Part shown: piece by piece, positions 44,774 through 56,295 of the stretch
Numbering within the stretch: position 1 is the first letter of the stretch
Layout: each line of letters opens with the position of its first letter
Assembly (NCBI GenBank): GCA_027922465.2
Contig: BQMF02000051.1
Location: forward strand, 310,001-374,000
Origin: Turritopsis dohrnii
Taxonomy: Eukaryota; Cnidaria; Hydrozoa; Anthoathecata; Oceaniidae
Reading direction: 5' to 3'
Length of the DNA stretch: 64,000 bases
Translations under genes and position numbers: made by a program
Notes under the pieces: generated by a model
The model's database searches: none
What the model was told of the DNA's origin: nothing
Seen by the model: the letters and a program-made list of their open reading frames with translations, nothing else

Positions 44774-47379
44774 TTATTTTTTTTTGTTCCTTACACGACA
44801 TGGCACAGTCTCAACATCAAACTGAACAAAGGGGTCATCATTTCGGCAATTCCCAGCAATAGGTCGAAATAATTTGGATGTCCTTATTGTGATGTCATTA
44901 AAACCGAAGTCTCTAATGGAGGGGTTATCCTTACGACGAGCAATTGATCTTTGCTGTCCAAAGTAGTTTTCAAGAGGGTCTTGACAAAATCTTTCTGTAA
45001 ATACATAAGGTACTCCTTGTGCTAAAAGATACTTTACAAGTTCAACTACTGCTTGTACAGTCAACATGATACCCTCATGAGTTTTCCAAGAAATAAACAT
45101 ATTTGCTCTGGCATTATCAGTAAATTGGCCACCATTTTTAGCAGCAATAGAAGCTTTCCAATCTGAAAAGAAGGCAAGAAATGCTTCGGTTAACCATGTG
45201 AAGCGCTTATCATGAAGGTCTTTGTATGGTGTTAAAAATGGCTTAAAAATGGCAAATGCAATCCATACTCTAAGTCATCATGGAAAAGTTTAGAAATGTG
45301 GTACCATGTAAGATAAAGGCCATTATTATTAATTAATATTTATACAGGTTGACTTCGTCAGTAAATATGTACATATATACAAAATATATACAAAATACTG
45401 TTATAAATGAAGGACCTGTTATTATTATTATTATTATTATTCCACATGCTACGAGTACCTCGACCTGAAAGTGAGTTATATAAACAATTACGTGCAGTTT
45501 TGATTAAGTGTGAAGGATCTGCAATGAAATATATGTATTTCTCCTCATCAGCCATAATGTTCAGAGTACGATATACAACATCAACATTGGGGTTCCAATC
45601 TTCAACACTATTCATGTGTAGATCCATTCGATACATGGAACGGTTTGGAGAAGCACCATCACTACTCACACCAACAACTCTTATGCCAACATTATCTTCT
45701 AAAATACCAACAGCTTTCCAAAATAATGTAAACAGCTGAATTGAAGTAGCATTAGTAGTAGCAAAATTGGCCAAAGAGAATTTTAAGGGATTGACTATAT
45801 TTCGGACAAGAAAAACCAGAACATGTGAAGCAATTGTGTCTGGCTTTTTTATTGTAGCGTAATTCAAGTCCTTGTCACCTAAATCGACAAAACCAATGAG
45901 ATCACCACTATGCTCGTCCCTCACCAAGTTTTCTTGAATGTTCATTGCATCCATGAGAATGATGCCATATTTCTCAATTGTTTGAAATTTTGAAACTATG
46001 TTAGATAGTTCTTTGATGACATCACTGTTGAAACCTTGTTGTAGATGAATATAGTTTTTGTAGTCACACAAGCGTCGACGACTAGGTAATATCAAAAATC
46101 CACTCCGACTTTTTTCGTCATACCGAATGTCATCATATGTTGCAGGTGACTTACCAGCCAAAGCAAGACAATAGCGGATAATCATGGGATGGTAGCGGAC
46201 ACCTTTCCTTGATGAATCAATGTACTTTTGCTGCTCCTCCCAAAACATTTTCATGAATGGAGGAACTTTGCTTTTATCTGCACCTGACATGATTGTGATT
46301 AGATCTTGTCCAAGATTTTCTGATATTGACAAAGAACTAGCTTTGATTTCTGCACGCATTGTTTCCAGTTGTTCATGCAATTGCTTGTTTTCAATTCTAA
46401 GACCCTGTAGTGTAAGTCTGATTCGCTCTGGTGATGTTAATGTGATAGGAGCTTTGGGTTTGGCAGGAACAGATAAATTATTCCTTTTTCTTTTCAAACT
46501 GCGTTCTTCCTTTTTCTCCACAGTTACACATTCATGACATCTATCTTGTTCTTTAGTTATCAACAAAGAACAATTGGTTGGTTGATACCACTTGGTTTGA
46601 AAAACTGGTGAAGAAGAATTATTATGTATTGAGAATATTCCTGGAACTGCATGCTCTAGACAACTTCCAGAGAGCTCCTCAGAAAGCCCAGGACATAATT
46701 TATATGTTGCAATCATAGAGCATAGATTTGATAAAGTTACATTCTTTACAGAATACTCACAATCTTTATAAATGTCATGCTTTTGTGGGAGGCTCCACAA
46801 CAAACAACGAACAGTAAACTTGAGAGTCTCACCAACATATACTTCATACTTAGGAACAGCATGAATCTGATCTTGTGAAAAGAAAGACATACAATTTGTT
46901 GAAGAAGATGATTGCCAACCATTCAATTTTAATAAGCTAACACGGTTTTTAAAATCATCAAATGATTTGTAGCAGGCAGTGACTTTGTCTGTTACTGAAT
47001 TAGAGATAGCCAATTCTCTCTTTTGTTGGGTTGAGACAGATGAATCACGTGGTCTGGTAATTGTGTTAGTGGATTCATGACTTTTCTTAGGTAGATTTAG
47101 TGTAGGTATAACCCCTGGATTTAATGTGGCTTTGGTGTCATGACGAAAGTATTGATCTTCTGTAAAGTGACGTTGGCATATGTACAAATTTCCTTTTTCA
47201 ATTTGAGAGCGAAGAGTAGAATCAATAACACGATCTCTCGTTATTACTGCCACTAATTTCTCTCTCCAATTCTTGTCAAAATCGCTTTTCCCAGATGGAA
47301 TTTTAAACAGTGATATACCCCTACATTCAGATCGACGTGAGCCTGGACAGCCGTATATGGAACAATTAGCACCAGGCAT
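44774..47379 (-). pseudogene. THAP-domain P-like transposase
   Basis: Main frame 47379-45421. THAP zinc finger at residues 1-95 (Cys6, Cys11, later CQRH, final GVIPTLNLP). Leucine-zipper-like coil at about 320-350 (TLQGLRIENKQLHEQLETM). RNase H-fold part with catalytic Asp candidates in GIILMDAMNIQEN (~476) and GVSSDGASPN (~574). HLIKTARN follows. After a 76-bp insertion and a shift, the protein continues with LYLTWYHISKLF, then 44774-45100 with FCQDPLENYFGQQR, which holds the likely catalytic Glu. THAP9/P transposases bind subterminal DNA with the THAP finger and cut with these acids. Breaks near 45350 and 45255 make this copy inactive as read. Confidence 0.85.
45344..45419. mobile_element. 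Tiny insertion in the THAP transposase
   Basis: 76 bp bounded by ACAGGT and ACCTGT inside an (ATT)n run, breaking the transposase at the Asn-coding repeat after TRSMW. The transposase resumes beyond it, so it is an insertion, probably of a very short MITE or by repeat slippage. Confidence 0.45.
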
Positions 47380-47740
47380 GCTTTAAAACAACTTAAATTA
47401 CGAAATATGATAAGAATACAGATAAACAATCGCCGTTTACATAAGAACTTCCTTAGATACATCCAGAAAATGATGCACTATAAAAACTGGGCTCGAGCTT
47501 TCATTTTGTGACAAACGGATGAACAATAGATGAATCAAAGTCTCCAGACTTTTTTTCCTATGACTATGTTTAAACTAAACCAGGTGAAAATCTATCAGCT
47601 TTTGGGTATATATTATAAAAATTTGACTGATCCACTGATACATTTAAATGGATAATGTATTCTAGGCTTTTCCACTTAACACTTTGATTACATGGTAGGT
47701 TTTGCTGTGCTTTCTTTTGCTCTTACTTGTCAGCCATTTT

Positions 47741-47774
47741 GTTTTTGTTTTTGTTTTTGTTTTTGTTTTTGTTT

Positions 47775-47813
<39 letters not shown>

Positions 47814-47827
47814 TTGTTTTTGTTTTT
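47741..47827. repeat. Compound microsatellite (GTTTTT)n(GTT)n
   Basis: Pure tract of GTTTTT units, then GTT units, then GTTTTT again. An open frame across it is a by-product of low complexity. Confidence 0.95.
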
Positions 47828-49030
47828 ACTTGTCAGGCATTTTGTTTTGAGTATGTTCCTAAGTTAGATAATAGTTTTTTTACAAATTCCATATCAAAAA
47901 CTCCGCGTTTACATGTAATTTCGTTATCGCAATGATGTTTCTGAAACTTATACAGTCGAGTCCCACTATCTGAACATCTACTAGCTCGTACTGTTGTTTG
48001 AGTAGAAAAGCTACTTTTTTGTCCGTTGCAACAATTTTCACATAGCATTTTGTTTTCTTATCATTTTTTCACTTTTATAGCTTAATTTGGAGGTGCGTAT
48101 CTTTTAGCGGTATGGTTGATATGACTATTGGAAAATATCCATTTAGTCCAATATAGCTCCTAATTATTACGCACACAACAAACTATCCTAAAAATCTAGG
48201 AAGCTAATAAAACAGAAAAAAGTATCTAAGAAGTCACAATTGTCCCAGGGAATCAGAAGACGACAAATTTTCTTCTCTTACGGAAAAATGTTCGGTTTGT
48301 CATTTTTATTCATGAAAACGCGATCTTTAATGCAAAGTAGCATGAACATCCTGAAGTTGGATCTAAAATATGAAAACGCGAGGTTTAAGGCTCAATAATT
48401 GCTATTGTAGGGTTTTGTTCATTTTGTTCACAAAATGAATTCAACGACTGTACGAATGTAAAAATGTACCTGATGCATACCTATGTGTATTAATGTCCAA
48501 GTTATTGAGAAAAATAAGTGTTAGCGTCGTTTACAACATATTACCAGTACCTTATGAAAAAGTGTGTTTGCTGGAGGGACAGAAAATGTTGTCGATTACC
48601 TTGGAAATCGGGCACCACATCATCTGCACTGCACTAAAGCAAAGATTTTCTTGTCAAAGGGTATTTTCTACAATTTGATAACTTTTTGAAGGCTTAAACC
48701 AGACTTTCCGAAAGAACGCAAGAGGCTCGTTCTGTCGGTGGTGTTAAAACTAAATTCACGGATTTGCGTTATGGTGAAATTTCATTTGAATTCATTCTCC
48801 TCCGTTTCTCTGCTTTAACATTTCCTTCAGAACGTTTATTGTTGACACAGATCAGCCCTAGGGAGAATGAAATAATTAGCTACTTATCCTTTTTCTTCTT
48901 GCCTCTGTTGAGTTCTATTTGTACAGTGTGTCTCAGAATGTTTTATCCACAAACTTTCAATGCGCTTTTTTCAAAAATTATATGTCAAATGTTTGCGATT
49001 TATGTACCATTTGAAAGCTCTTTTCAAACT
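47828..49030. other. No gene recognised
   Basis: AT-rich DNA. Overlapping frames near 48764-49108 run into the element at 49037 and show no domain. Confidence 0.5.
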
Positions 49031-49036
49031 CTTTCC

Positions 49037-49392
49037 TACGGTGGCCCCTATCTGCCACATACTTACATCACATCATATTCATGTGTGGTGCAAAAACGTT
49101 ATTCGTAAATTAGACGCGCGTGCCGTGTGTAGTAAACATACCGCCATCACACCACTCCAGGGGAATGTGTAAACTGCCACATAGAATCGCACCTTCGTGC
49201 AAAATTCAAGATAGCAACGTTCTTTCGTGCAAATTGCAAGATAGAGATGTTCTACCGTGCAAATTGCGAGATAGAGTTGTTCTTCCGTGCAAATTGCGAG
49301 ATAGAGGTGTTCTACCGTGCAAATTGCGAGATAGAAACGCTCTTTCGTGCAAATTGCAAGATAGAGACGTTCTACCGTGCAAATTGCATAAT
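49037..49392 (+). repeat. Left TIR, outer part with 30-bp minisatellite
   Basis: Unique terminal 150 bp followed by about seven copies of a 30-bp unit (AGATAGAGATGTTCTACCGT plus GCAAATTGCA). Complement of 56090-56295. Confidence 0.9.
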
Positions 49393-50432
49393 CACCTCTA
49401 TATATTCATGAAAAGTACACATCAATGGGCTTACATACCCAATTAAAAAAGGTAAAACTAAACTTTTTGCTTCTGCATTAAAACGAGACAACGGTGATTT
49501 TGAATAAGGATTCGTCACGTAAGATCACACAACAATCTATTGCAGTATCGTTGGCGTGACGTCAGTTATTTTATGATCACTGGGAAATCATTACATTGCA
49601 TCCCCAATCGAACGCGACGTTTTTGGGGAAATATCTCAAGAACCAATAGGGATAACTGACGTTTTTTAGGGTCTGCGATACGGATGACGGGGTGACGCAA
49701 TATTTGGGCCTAAATTTTATTTGGTACTGCGGCTATGACGTCATCAAAATCTTTGAACTGCGATATCTCTGCAACGGTTGATCGTAGCGAAACGATCTCA
49801 TACATTCTTTTGATCAGGTTTTCAAGCTCTACAACATGGGCAATTCTTTGCCAATTCTTCATGCTGAACATGGGTGGCGAGCGACGCCGCCTTGGCGGCT
49901 ACCTATATATAAAAATTCGCGTTGTGTGCAACACATTTAACTTAGAGAGTGTTTGTTTTTATGCTTTTTAACGGTCAAAATCTTCTTCATCGTGGTCATA
50001 TAGCGGCGGTTAGACCACGCAAGACACATTCACGATTAGTATAATAGCACGTGGCATCATTTGACGTCAGATGTTTTATGATCACGGGGAATCATTGCAT
50101 TGCATCCCCAATCGAACGCGACGTTTTTGGGGAAATATCTCGAGAACCAATAGGGATAACTGACGTTTTTTAGGGTCCGCGATACGGGTGGTGGGGTGAC
50201 GCATCATTTGGGCCTAAATTTTATTTGGTACTGCAGATATGACGTCATTAAAACCTTTGATCGACGATATCTCCGCAACGGTTGGTCGTAGCGAAACGAT
50301 CCAATACATTTTTTTGCTCAGTTTTTCAAGCTCAACAACATGGGTAAACTTTCTATATACGATTCCATGGTTTTATTTTTCGTCAACTATTTTCGACACA
50401 ACCTTTTCGAAATTAAAGCTGTAAAAAACTTT
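49393..50432 (+). mobile_element. Helitron pair inserted in the left TIR
   Basis: Two joined copies in the opposite orientation to the arrays at 4-7 and 17-20 kb. Landmarks GCATCCCCAATCGAACGCGA (49600 and 50105), GACGTCA, GCCGCCTTGGCGGC hairpin (49888) and CACGATTAGTATAATA (50032). The outer ends are eroded (CTATATATTC near 49399; AAAAAACTTTTACT at 50432). The minisatellite continues on both sides. Confidence 0.8.
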
Positions 50433-50890
50433 TACTCCGTGCAAATTGCAAGATAGAAACGCTCTTTCGTGCAAATTGCAAGATAGCATCGTTCTACCGT
50501 GCAAATTGCAAGATAGAGACGTTCTACCGTGCAAATTGCAAGATAGAAACGTTCTACCGTGCAAATTGCAAGATAGAGATGTTCTACCGTGCAAATTGCA
50601 TAATAGAGATGTTCTACCGTGCAAATTGCAAGATGGAAACGCTCTTTCGTGCAAATTGCAAGATAGAGATGTTCTACCGTGCAAATTGCAAGATAGAAAC
50701 GCTCTTTCGTGCAAATTGCAAGATAGAGATGTTCTACCGTGAAAATTGCGAGATAGAGATGTTCTACCGTGCAAATTGCAAGATGGAAACGCTCTTTCGT
50801 GCAAATTGCAAGATAGAGATGTTCTACCGTGCAAATTGCAACATAAAAACGCTCTTTCGTGCAAATTGCGAGATAAAGACCGTCGTGGAA
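50433..50890 (+). repeat. Left TIR, inner minisatellite
   Basis: About 15 copies of the same 30-bp unit, in the same direction as 49185-49392. With the outer part it gives a left TIR of ~0.81 kb, equal to the right TIR. Frames of 90-160 residues on both strands exist because 30 is a multiple of three; they are not genes. Confidence 0.9.
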
Positions 50891-51653
50891 GGATTTTTCT
50901 GGTTTGATATATTTCAAGGTCTTTTAATCATTAATGACAGGTATGGTCTGGCTAAAGTAGCTTTTTGTGAATTGTGAGTTTTCCAATTACTTCTTCAGGA
51001 ATTTATTTCACAAAAAAGACTAAAATGGGTGAAATCCTTAAAACTTTAATTCCCCGAAAGAACTAATTTCTTTATGAACTTTCCTACATTCCTTTAAGGC
51101 TGGAGTCTATCGAACCTTTATTCCTACCGTCAAATGATTAGAAAATTTTTCCAATAAAATAAGGCGATGCGATTTTCATTTGCACTTTACTTACTTACTC
51201 ACTTACTTACTAACATCGCAATAGGATAAAAGACTATTTTGAGATCGGAGAAACCCCACCGCCTACGTTATTGTTAACACCCGATGGCGAGCGTTTGAAG
51301 CTTTTACCTGTAGGATTCTGAACACAATAGGTTTGATAAGAAAAAGGGAAATATATTCAAGTACCAAAATATACCATAATGATGTTCAAGTTATACAGGT
51401 AAATTGGAGTGCTGATTTGGTAAGCACACATAAAAATGCCTGCTGAAAATGTTTAATCTTCAGTACCAAAATGGATTTTTTTACTTATTCACTGGAGTCT
51501 AAAATGGTAGAAATGTTCCATCAAGATTTTCTTAAGATGAAAGCATTCAAAAATTAATTGATCCCCTCTCCTATGAAATATACAAAAGTATTAGAAGCTC
51601 GGGTAACATTAAACACTATCAGCAGTTAAGTCAATCATTCTACAGACTTTACA
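50891..51653. other. Spacer between left TIR and integrase gene
   Basis: No gene seen; presumably 3' flank of the integrase. Confidence 0.5.
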
Positions 51654-52466
51654 TTAAATCAATCGTATTAAATTTAGAAGTTCTTTATATAAAGATAAGG
51701 CTTCACTTGCATTTTCAGGCGAAGCAAGTCTATTTTCTTGCATTAAAATTACGGCAAGCTCAAAGAAATCACGGCTGCAAATGAAATCTTCCATCCTGGA
51801 ATTACAGCACAACTGATGAATAATTTCAATATCATTAACATTGATTGCAGTTTTATAGTCCCCTATAGTTGAATTAGGAGTAAAATACAAGACATTTGGC
51901 CTTCCAGCTGGTCTGATTTCAGCATCAGAATTAGTAGAAAGATGGATTCGATGACAGTTCCATGTTGTTTTAATTTGATCAAGTTCATTTCTGATTATGG
52001 GAGCATGTGTAAATCTCATACACTCTAAATGAATATAATCCGTGATATCAAAATGGCCTTGTGAAATTAGGTCTTGAAAATAGTTTATCCACCAGTTCGT
52101 ACAAGTCCTTCGAAGGGTTGACCACCATGCCTCTATTCGTTGATTGGATACCGACCTCCCATATGTGAAACTTTTTTCGCCAGCACTTGCATCCGTACCA
52201 TTTCTTCTAAGAAAACGTTGGCTTGCAGCTAAGTACACATTCTCTGTCCCTCTGTCTGCAACAATCTTTCTAGGAAATCCTGCTATATCATGACAAGTTT
52301 CAATGAAAAAGTCGCAAACATTTCGTGGATCCTTGTTTGATCTTGTTAACTTCAACCACATTATCCTCCTACTATAACCATCTATTGCACCATGGATGTT
52401 GAATCCATAAAAACTACAATCAATATGTAAGTTACAAAAACCAAATACTAAGGAAAGAAAAAAAAA
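51654..52466 (-). CDS. DDE integrase (rve-like), N-terminal exons not found
   Basis: From a TTGATTGTAG acceptor (about 52417) the frame reads FYGFNIHGAIDGYSRR (first Asp), then FPRKIVADRGTEN (second Asp, 41 residues later), then SVSNQRIEAWWSTLRR (Glu, 40 residues after that). This D-D-E spacing and the IHGAIDGYSR / TDxGTEN / RIExxW motifs fit a family of integrase-core proteins common in repetitive DNA of fishes and invertebrates. A further ~150 residues end at a TGA or TAA at 51654, with no stop or shift inside. Such an enzyme would cut and join the element ends, giving short fixed duplications. Upstream exons (usually a Zn-binding N-terminus) were not recognised. Runs in the same direction as the HECT-like gene. 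Confidence 0.75.
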   Translation of the reverse strand, partial: FFFLSLVFGFCNLHIDCSFYGFNIHGAIDGYSRRIMWLKLTRSNKDPRNVCDFFIETCHDIAGFPRKIVADRGTENVYLAASQRFLRRNGTDASAGEKSFTYGRSVSNQRIEAWWSTLRRTCTNWWINYFQDLISQGHFDITDYIHLECMRFTHAPIIRNELDQIKTTWNCHRIHLSTNSDAEIRPAGRPNVLYFTPNSTIGDYKTAINVNDIEIIHQLCCNSRMEDFICSRDFFELAVILMQENRLASPENASEALSLYKELLNLIRLI

Positions 52467-52871
52467 GGTCATTATGTCCAGTATCTGAACACCAATTAAA
52501 AATCTCACTGATTAATGTCCTTTAAAACAAAAATTCAGAAGCAAAATACAAAGCCAATATACTGCTTGCTAAACTACTGAAAATTTAAAATATTAAAAGA
52601 ACTAAAATATATCAATGAACAAACGTAAACCAAAAGTATAACTAAGTAAATATTTTCCAAAACAATAAGTAAAATAGAAGTAAAGAACACATCTTTAGGC
52701 TTGGTTTTCATTAAATTTCCTTTGAACATATTTGGAAATATTAAGAACATAAAAAATTAACAAAACATTTCAAAAGGTCCTTTAGAGAGATAAACAAGTA
52801 ATAACAGAAAACTGTTTTATAACATAACATCAATAACGATTTCCAATCTTTCCACAACTTTCAGTAAGGGC

Positions 52872-55436
52872 TTAACCATCATGCATTTGCCAAAGAAGAG
52901 CAGAATCATTTTGTATCCAACGGTTGAGATTATTCCGCAATTGAGAAAAAGATGAGTACTGTCGTGGAAGATGAAGGATACCAAAGCAGGTTTCAGACAC
53001 TGGTCTCAAATAATCAGTGGGTTGATTAACATATAGCACTTTGATTTTGCTTCTAGGCATAGATGTAGATGCAGTAACATATCGAACAAGTGTTGTGAGT
53101 TCTTTTGCACTACAGCATCGAATATACCTATGAAACCAAGTAGTAATTTTTTGTTCATGGTTACTATTTTCTTCAGTAATAATGTTCTTGATCAGTCGTT
53201 CACTTGTTGGAATTGTTTCACTGTATACTTGATCAAAAAACAACATCCCTATACGTTTGAAAAACTCCATTCCCTTCACAATTTCCTGGAGTTGAAAGCA
53301 GGGGGTTTGAATTAGACAAATACGAGCTGCTTTGAGACAAAGATGATTAATGTTATGTTGATTTGGATTTTCAAATAAACGGAATTCAGCAAGAATGTCA
53401 ATACAGGCTTGTTGAGCTGCAGCAGATTGGCCATCATATTGCTCCAAGATATGTGCTTCTTTTTCTGGAAGATGCTTGAAAAAGGAAACTAAAAGCTCAT
53501 CATCAGTTACATCTCCAAATATATAATACTTTAAAGCAGCATGTGAAATCTGAGTGGGAAACATTTCAAATAACAGGAAAGCATGAGTTATTATTTTTCC
53601 AATCAAATCCATATTTGTTTCAGTGAAGGTAGGTACAAATTCACGGCTACCCTCCCATCTTTTGCCCAATTCATCAAAGAAATGTGACAATGCATCTTTC
53701 ACGACACCATCTCCTACAGCATCTTCGTTATCAAAAGCCAGAACTATACGTTGGTATTTGTATGCTTCTGTTTTCATATAAAATTGCAACACAGAGTCAA
53801 ATATCTCCTCACGAATAACAATACCGTTAACACTATCATCTTTTAAGGAATTTAAGGCATCTTTCCTCAGTTCCTGAAGAGATTTTTTCAGTAGTTAGTT
53901 CTGTCGCTTCCACAAAACCATAACCCTGAAAAGCCACAGTTCCACTTGGTGATAAAAGTAATGGACTTCTGATTTCACACATATTGTATACCCCAGCTTC
54001 CACTTTGTGGCTTGGTGACACTGGCACTCGTTCAGCAAAAGTTTTCTGGGTGAACAGAAAGACTGCCAACCCAATCATAAACTGCTGACATTACGGAAGA
54101 AGGTTTAAAAAATCTGGTTTGCATTCTAAGGTTAGGATGACGTACGGCAATGACAACATGGTCATCTTCAAGAGAAACTTCTGGCTCCACTCTTTCGAGG
54201 CGTGCTTTACGTAACTGCTCCAGCCGATCTCGCTCTTTGTCCTCTTCCAATCTTTGAAGATCCTTCTCAATATCCATTCTTAAAGATTCTTGGAATTCTC
54301 GATCTTGATTATTTACAAGTTCTCTTCTCTCCTCTAAGTTCCCAAAGGTATCTTCAGAGATGTCAAAGACAGTAACTGGTTGATTAAGTGCTGTAACAGT
54401 TTAGGGAGGAATTGAAGGAATTTCCTGAAAATGTGTTGGTGAAACTCTTTGTGGAGTAGATACTGTTTGCCAAGGAATAGGCAAACTGAAGTCGTCGTCA
54501 TCTTCATCATCTGACTCAAAAACTTTGGTAAGATTCTGATAGGCTGTTTTAGGTTTTGTTCTAAAATAAATCCTTGGCCTTGCCATTTTATGATAATTGC
54601 AATAACTTCCAAGAGTAAATGGAACATCATTTCCACTTTCATCTCTGATAACATCACCAATGATGTCATGTTTGAAATTAGCCAACATGAAATGACTATC
54701 ACTGAAATATTTTTTGCTTCTTTCATCCCAAAAGTATTTTGAGCAGAGTGCCATGATATCACTTTTAGTAGCATCCACAGACAACTTGACTTGTTTAGAT
54801 CCACCACCTCTGTCTGATTTCACTAAACACCATTTTTGTTTTTTAATATCATAATTTTCCCAACTTAAGTATAGAGTTTTCATTTTTGGTTCTTTTGATG
54901 TGGGTGACAATCTTTTATTAGATCGTAAAGCGCTCTTAAGTTGTATTTTTCTCTCCGAAAAGTCATCAGATCTGCAAAACACCTTTAACCGGATAATATC
55001 TCCATCAGCTACAAGACCATTCTTTCTCATTACAGAATCTTCTGCATTGATGATAGCTTCAGCATCCAACTAAGGGAACATCAAATAGACTTTGAAAAGG
55101 TATGGGTCAAGGTACCTTTTAAATATTTAACTCTATAAACATGGATAAAGTATATAATACCTTTTCACGTTCAAAATTCTCTATAACTTCAAGAGAGCAA
55201 TTTAAAGATTTCAAGAATGAGACAACCTAAAAACATAAATGTTGCATAATAAATATTTAATTTTAATTTTTGTTTTGGAAATTCTGCTATCTTGAGCATT
55301 ATTTCTTTTTACGAAGCACATATGATGAATAAACATCTATAAAGAATCTTATCTCATGTTTCATATTCTGGATGAAAAGAACACACGAACTTTTCTCTGA
55401 AATATAGTTTGCTTACCTTCTCCATGTTCGCCATCT
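52872..55436 (-). pseudogene. SAM/HECT-type E3 ubiquitin ligase-like gene of the element
   Basis: Exon 1 MANMEK (55436-55419, donor GTAAGC); exon 2 55226-55161 (FLKSLNCSLEVIENFEREK); exon 3 from 55069, continuing the SAM-like fold (ADGDIIRLKVF). Then a lysine-rich and GGGSKQVKLSV region, acidic DDEDDDD, a charged coil (LQRLEEDKERDRLEQLRKA, ~54200) and a UBX-like segment (AVRHPNLRMQTRFF, VYDWVGSLSVHPENF). The HECT-like part (52872-53792) has GDGVVKDALSHFFDELG, FVPTFTETN and the catalytic-type ETCFGILHLPRQY near the end. HECT ligases carry ubiquitin on that Cys. One in-frame TAA (~54402) and shifts near 54035 and 53880 break the frame; introns could explain some. The first exon lies at the inner TIR edge. 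Confidence 0.7.
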
Positions 55437-55509
55437 TTACCCGCGATTTTTGATGTGTCTTGACAATTTCATTGGCTGAAAATATGAAACTTTGATCATG
55501 TGACAATCG
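55437..55509 (-). promoter_or_regulatory. 5' region of the HECT-like gene at the TIR edge
   Basis: A short unique stretch between the minisatellite TIR and the ATG at 55436. By position it is the 5' UTR/promoter-proximal DNA; no TATA box is seen. Confidence 0.35.
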
Positions 55510-56295
55510 ATCGTGCAGAGAGCATCGGAATTTGCACGGTAGAACGTTTCTATCTAATAATTTGCACGCTGGAACATTTCTATTTCGCAATTTGCACGGT
55601 AGAACGATGCTATCTTGCAATTTGCACGAAAGAGCGTTTCTATCTTGCAATTTGCACGGTAGAACATCTCTATCTTGCAATTTGCACGAAAGAGCGTTTC
55701 TATCTTGCAATTTGCACGGAAGAACATTTCTATCTCGCAATTTGCACGGTAGAACGATGCTATCTCGCAATTTGCACGGCAGAACATCTCTATCTCGCAA
55801 TTTGCACGGTAGAACATCTCTATTATGCAATTTGCACGGTAGAACGTCTCTATCTTGCAATTTGCACAGTAGAACATCTCTATCTTGCAATTTGCACAAA
55901 AGAGCGTTTCTATCATGCAATTTGCACGGTAGAACATGTCTATCTCGCAATTTGCACAGTAGAACATCTCTATCATGCAATTTGCACGAAAGAGCGTTTC
56001 TATCATGCAATTTGCACGGTAGAACATGTCTATCTCGCAATTTGCACGGCAGAACATCTCTATCTCGCAATTTGCACGGTAGAACATCTCTATCTTGCAA
56101 TTTGCACGGTAGAACGTTGCTATCTTGAATTTTGCACGAAGGAGCGATTCTATGTGGCAGTTTACACATTCCCCTGGAGTGGTGTGATGGCGGTATGTTT
56201 ACTACACGGCACACGCGTCCAATTTACGAATAACGTTTTTGCACCACACGTGAATATGATGTAATGCAAGTATGTGGCAGATAGGGGCCACCGTA
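55510..56295 (-). repeat. Right TIR with 30-bp minisatellite
   Basis: About twenty copies of the complement of the 49185 unit (TTTGCACGGTAGAACATCTC plus TATCTTGCAA), then the unique 150-bp end. Units vary mainly at the tenth to twelfth base. Long frames on both strands (up to 286 codons) are by-products. Confidence 0.9.

Larger units (their letters stand above)
43082..47568 (-). mobile_element. P-element-like transposon with two convergent genes
   Basis: CATAGTCATA begins the left end and its complement TATGACTATG closes the right. The match continues inward to a shared GTCTGGAGACT, about 33 bp in all. TTTAAAC at 43075-43081 and 47569-47575 is a direct repeat of 7 bp, close to the 8 bp of known P elements. 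A C2H2 gene runs in from the left end and a THAP-domain transposase runs in from the right end; their 3' ends meet at a 52-bp inverted repeat (44403-44764). Both frames carry damage, so this copy is probably inactive. Confidence 0.8.
49037..56295 (-). mobile_element. 7.3-kb element: minisatellite TIRs, DDE integrase and HECT-like gene
   Basis: TACGGTGGCCCCTATCTGCC begins the left end and its complement ends at 56295. CTTTCC at 49031-49036 and 56296-56301 is a 6-bp target duplication. The TIRs are ~0.8 kb: about 150 bp of unique DNA, then a 30-bp tandem repeat. The left TIR is split by Helitrons (49393-50432). Between the TIRs, on the minus strand, lie a SAM/HECT-type gene (52872-55436) and an integrase (51654-52466). 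A 6-bp duplication fits an integrase of the retroviral/Maverick fold. Without the Helitron insert the element is about 6.2 kb. Confidence 0.8.

Noticed and set aside
45407..45739. 110-codon plus-strand frame
   Set aside because: Antisense of the THAP transposase.
47702..47935. Val/Phe-rich 77-codon frame
   Set aside because: Created by the GTTTTT/GTT microsatellite.
49185..50890. CRISPR-like spaced repeats
   Set aside because: Units are contiguous 30-bp tandem copies with no unique spacers, in an animal genome.
55354..56264. Long overlapping frames on both strands (up to 286 codons) that look like repeat proteins
   Set aside because: They follow a 30-bp tandem repeat without stops in several frames; the same happens at 49120-49446 and 50373-50977.
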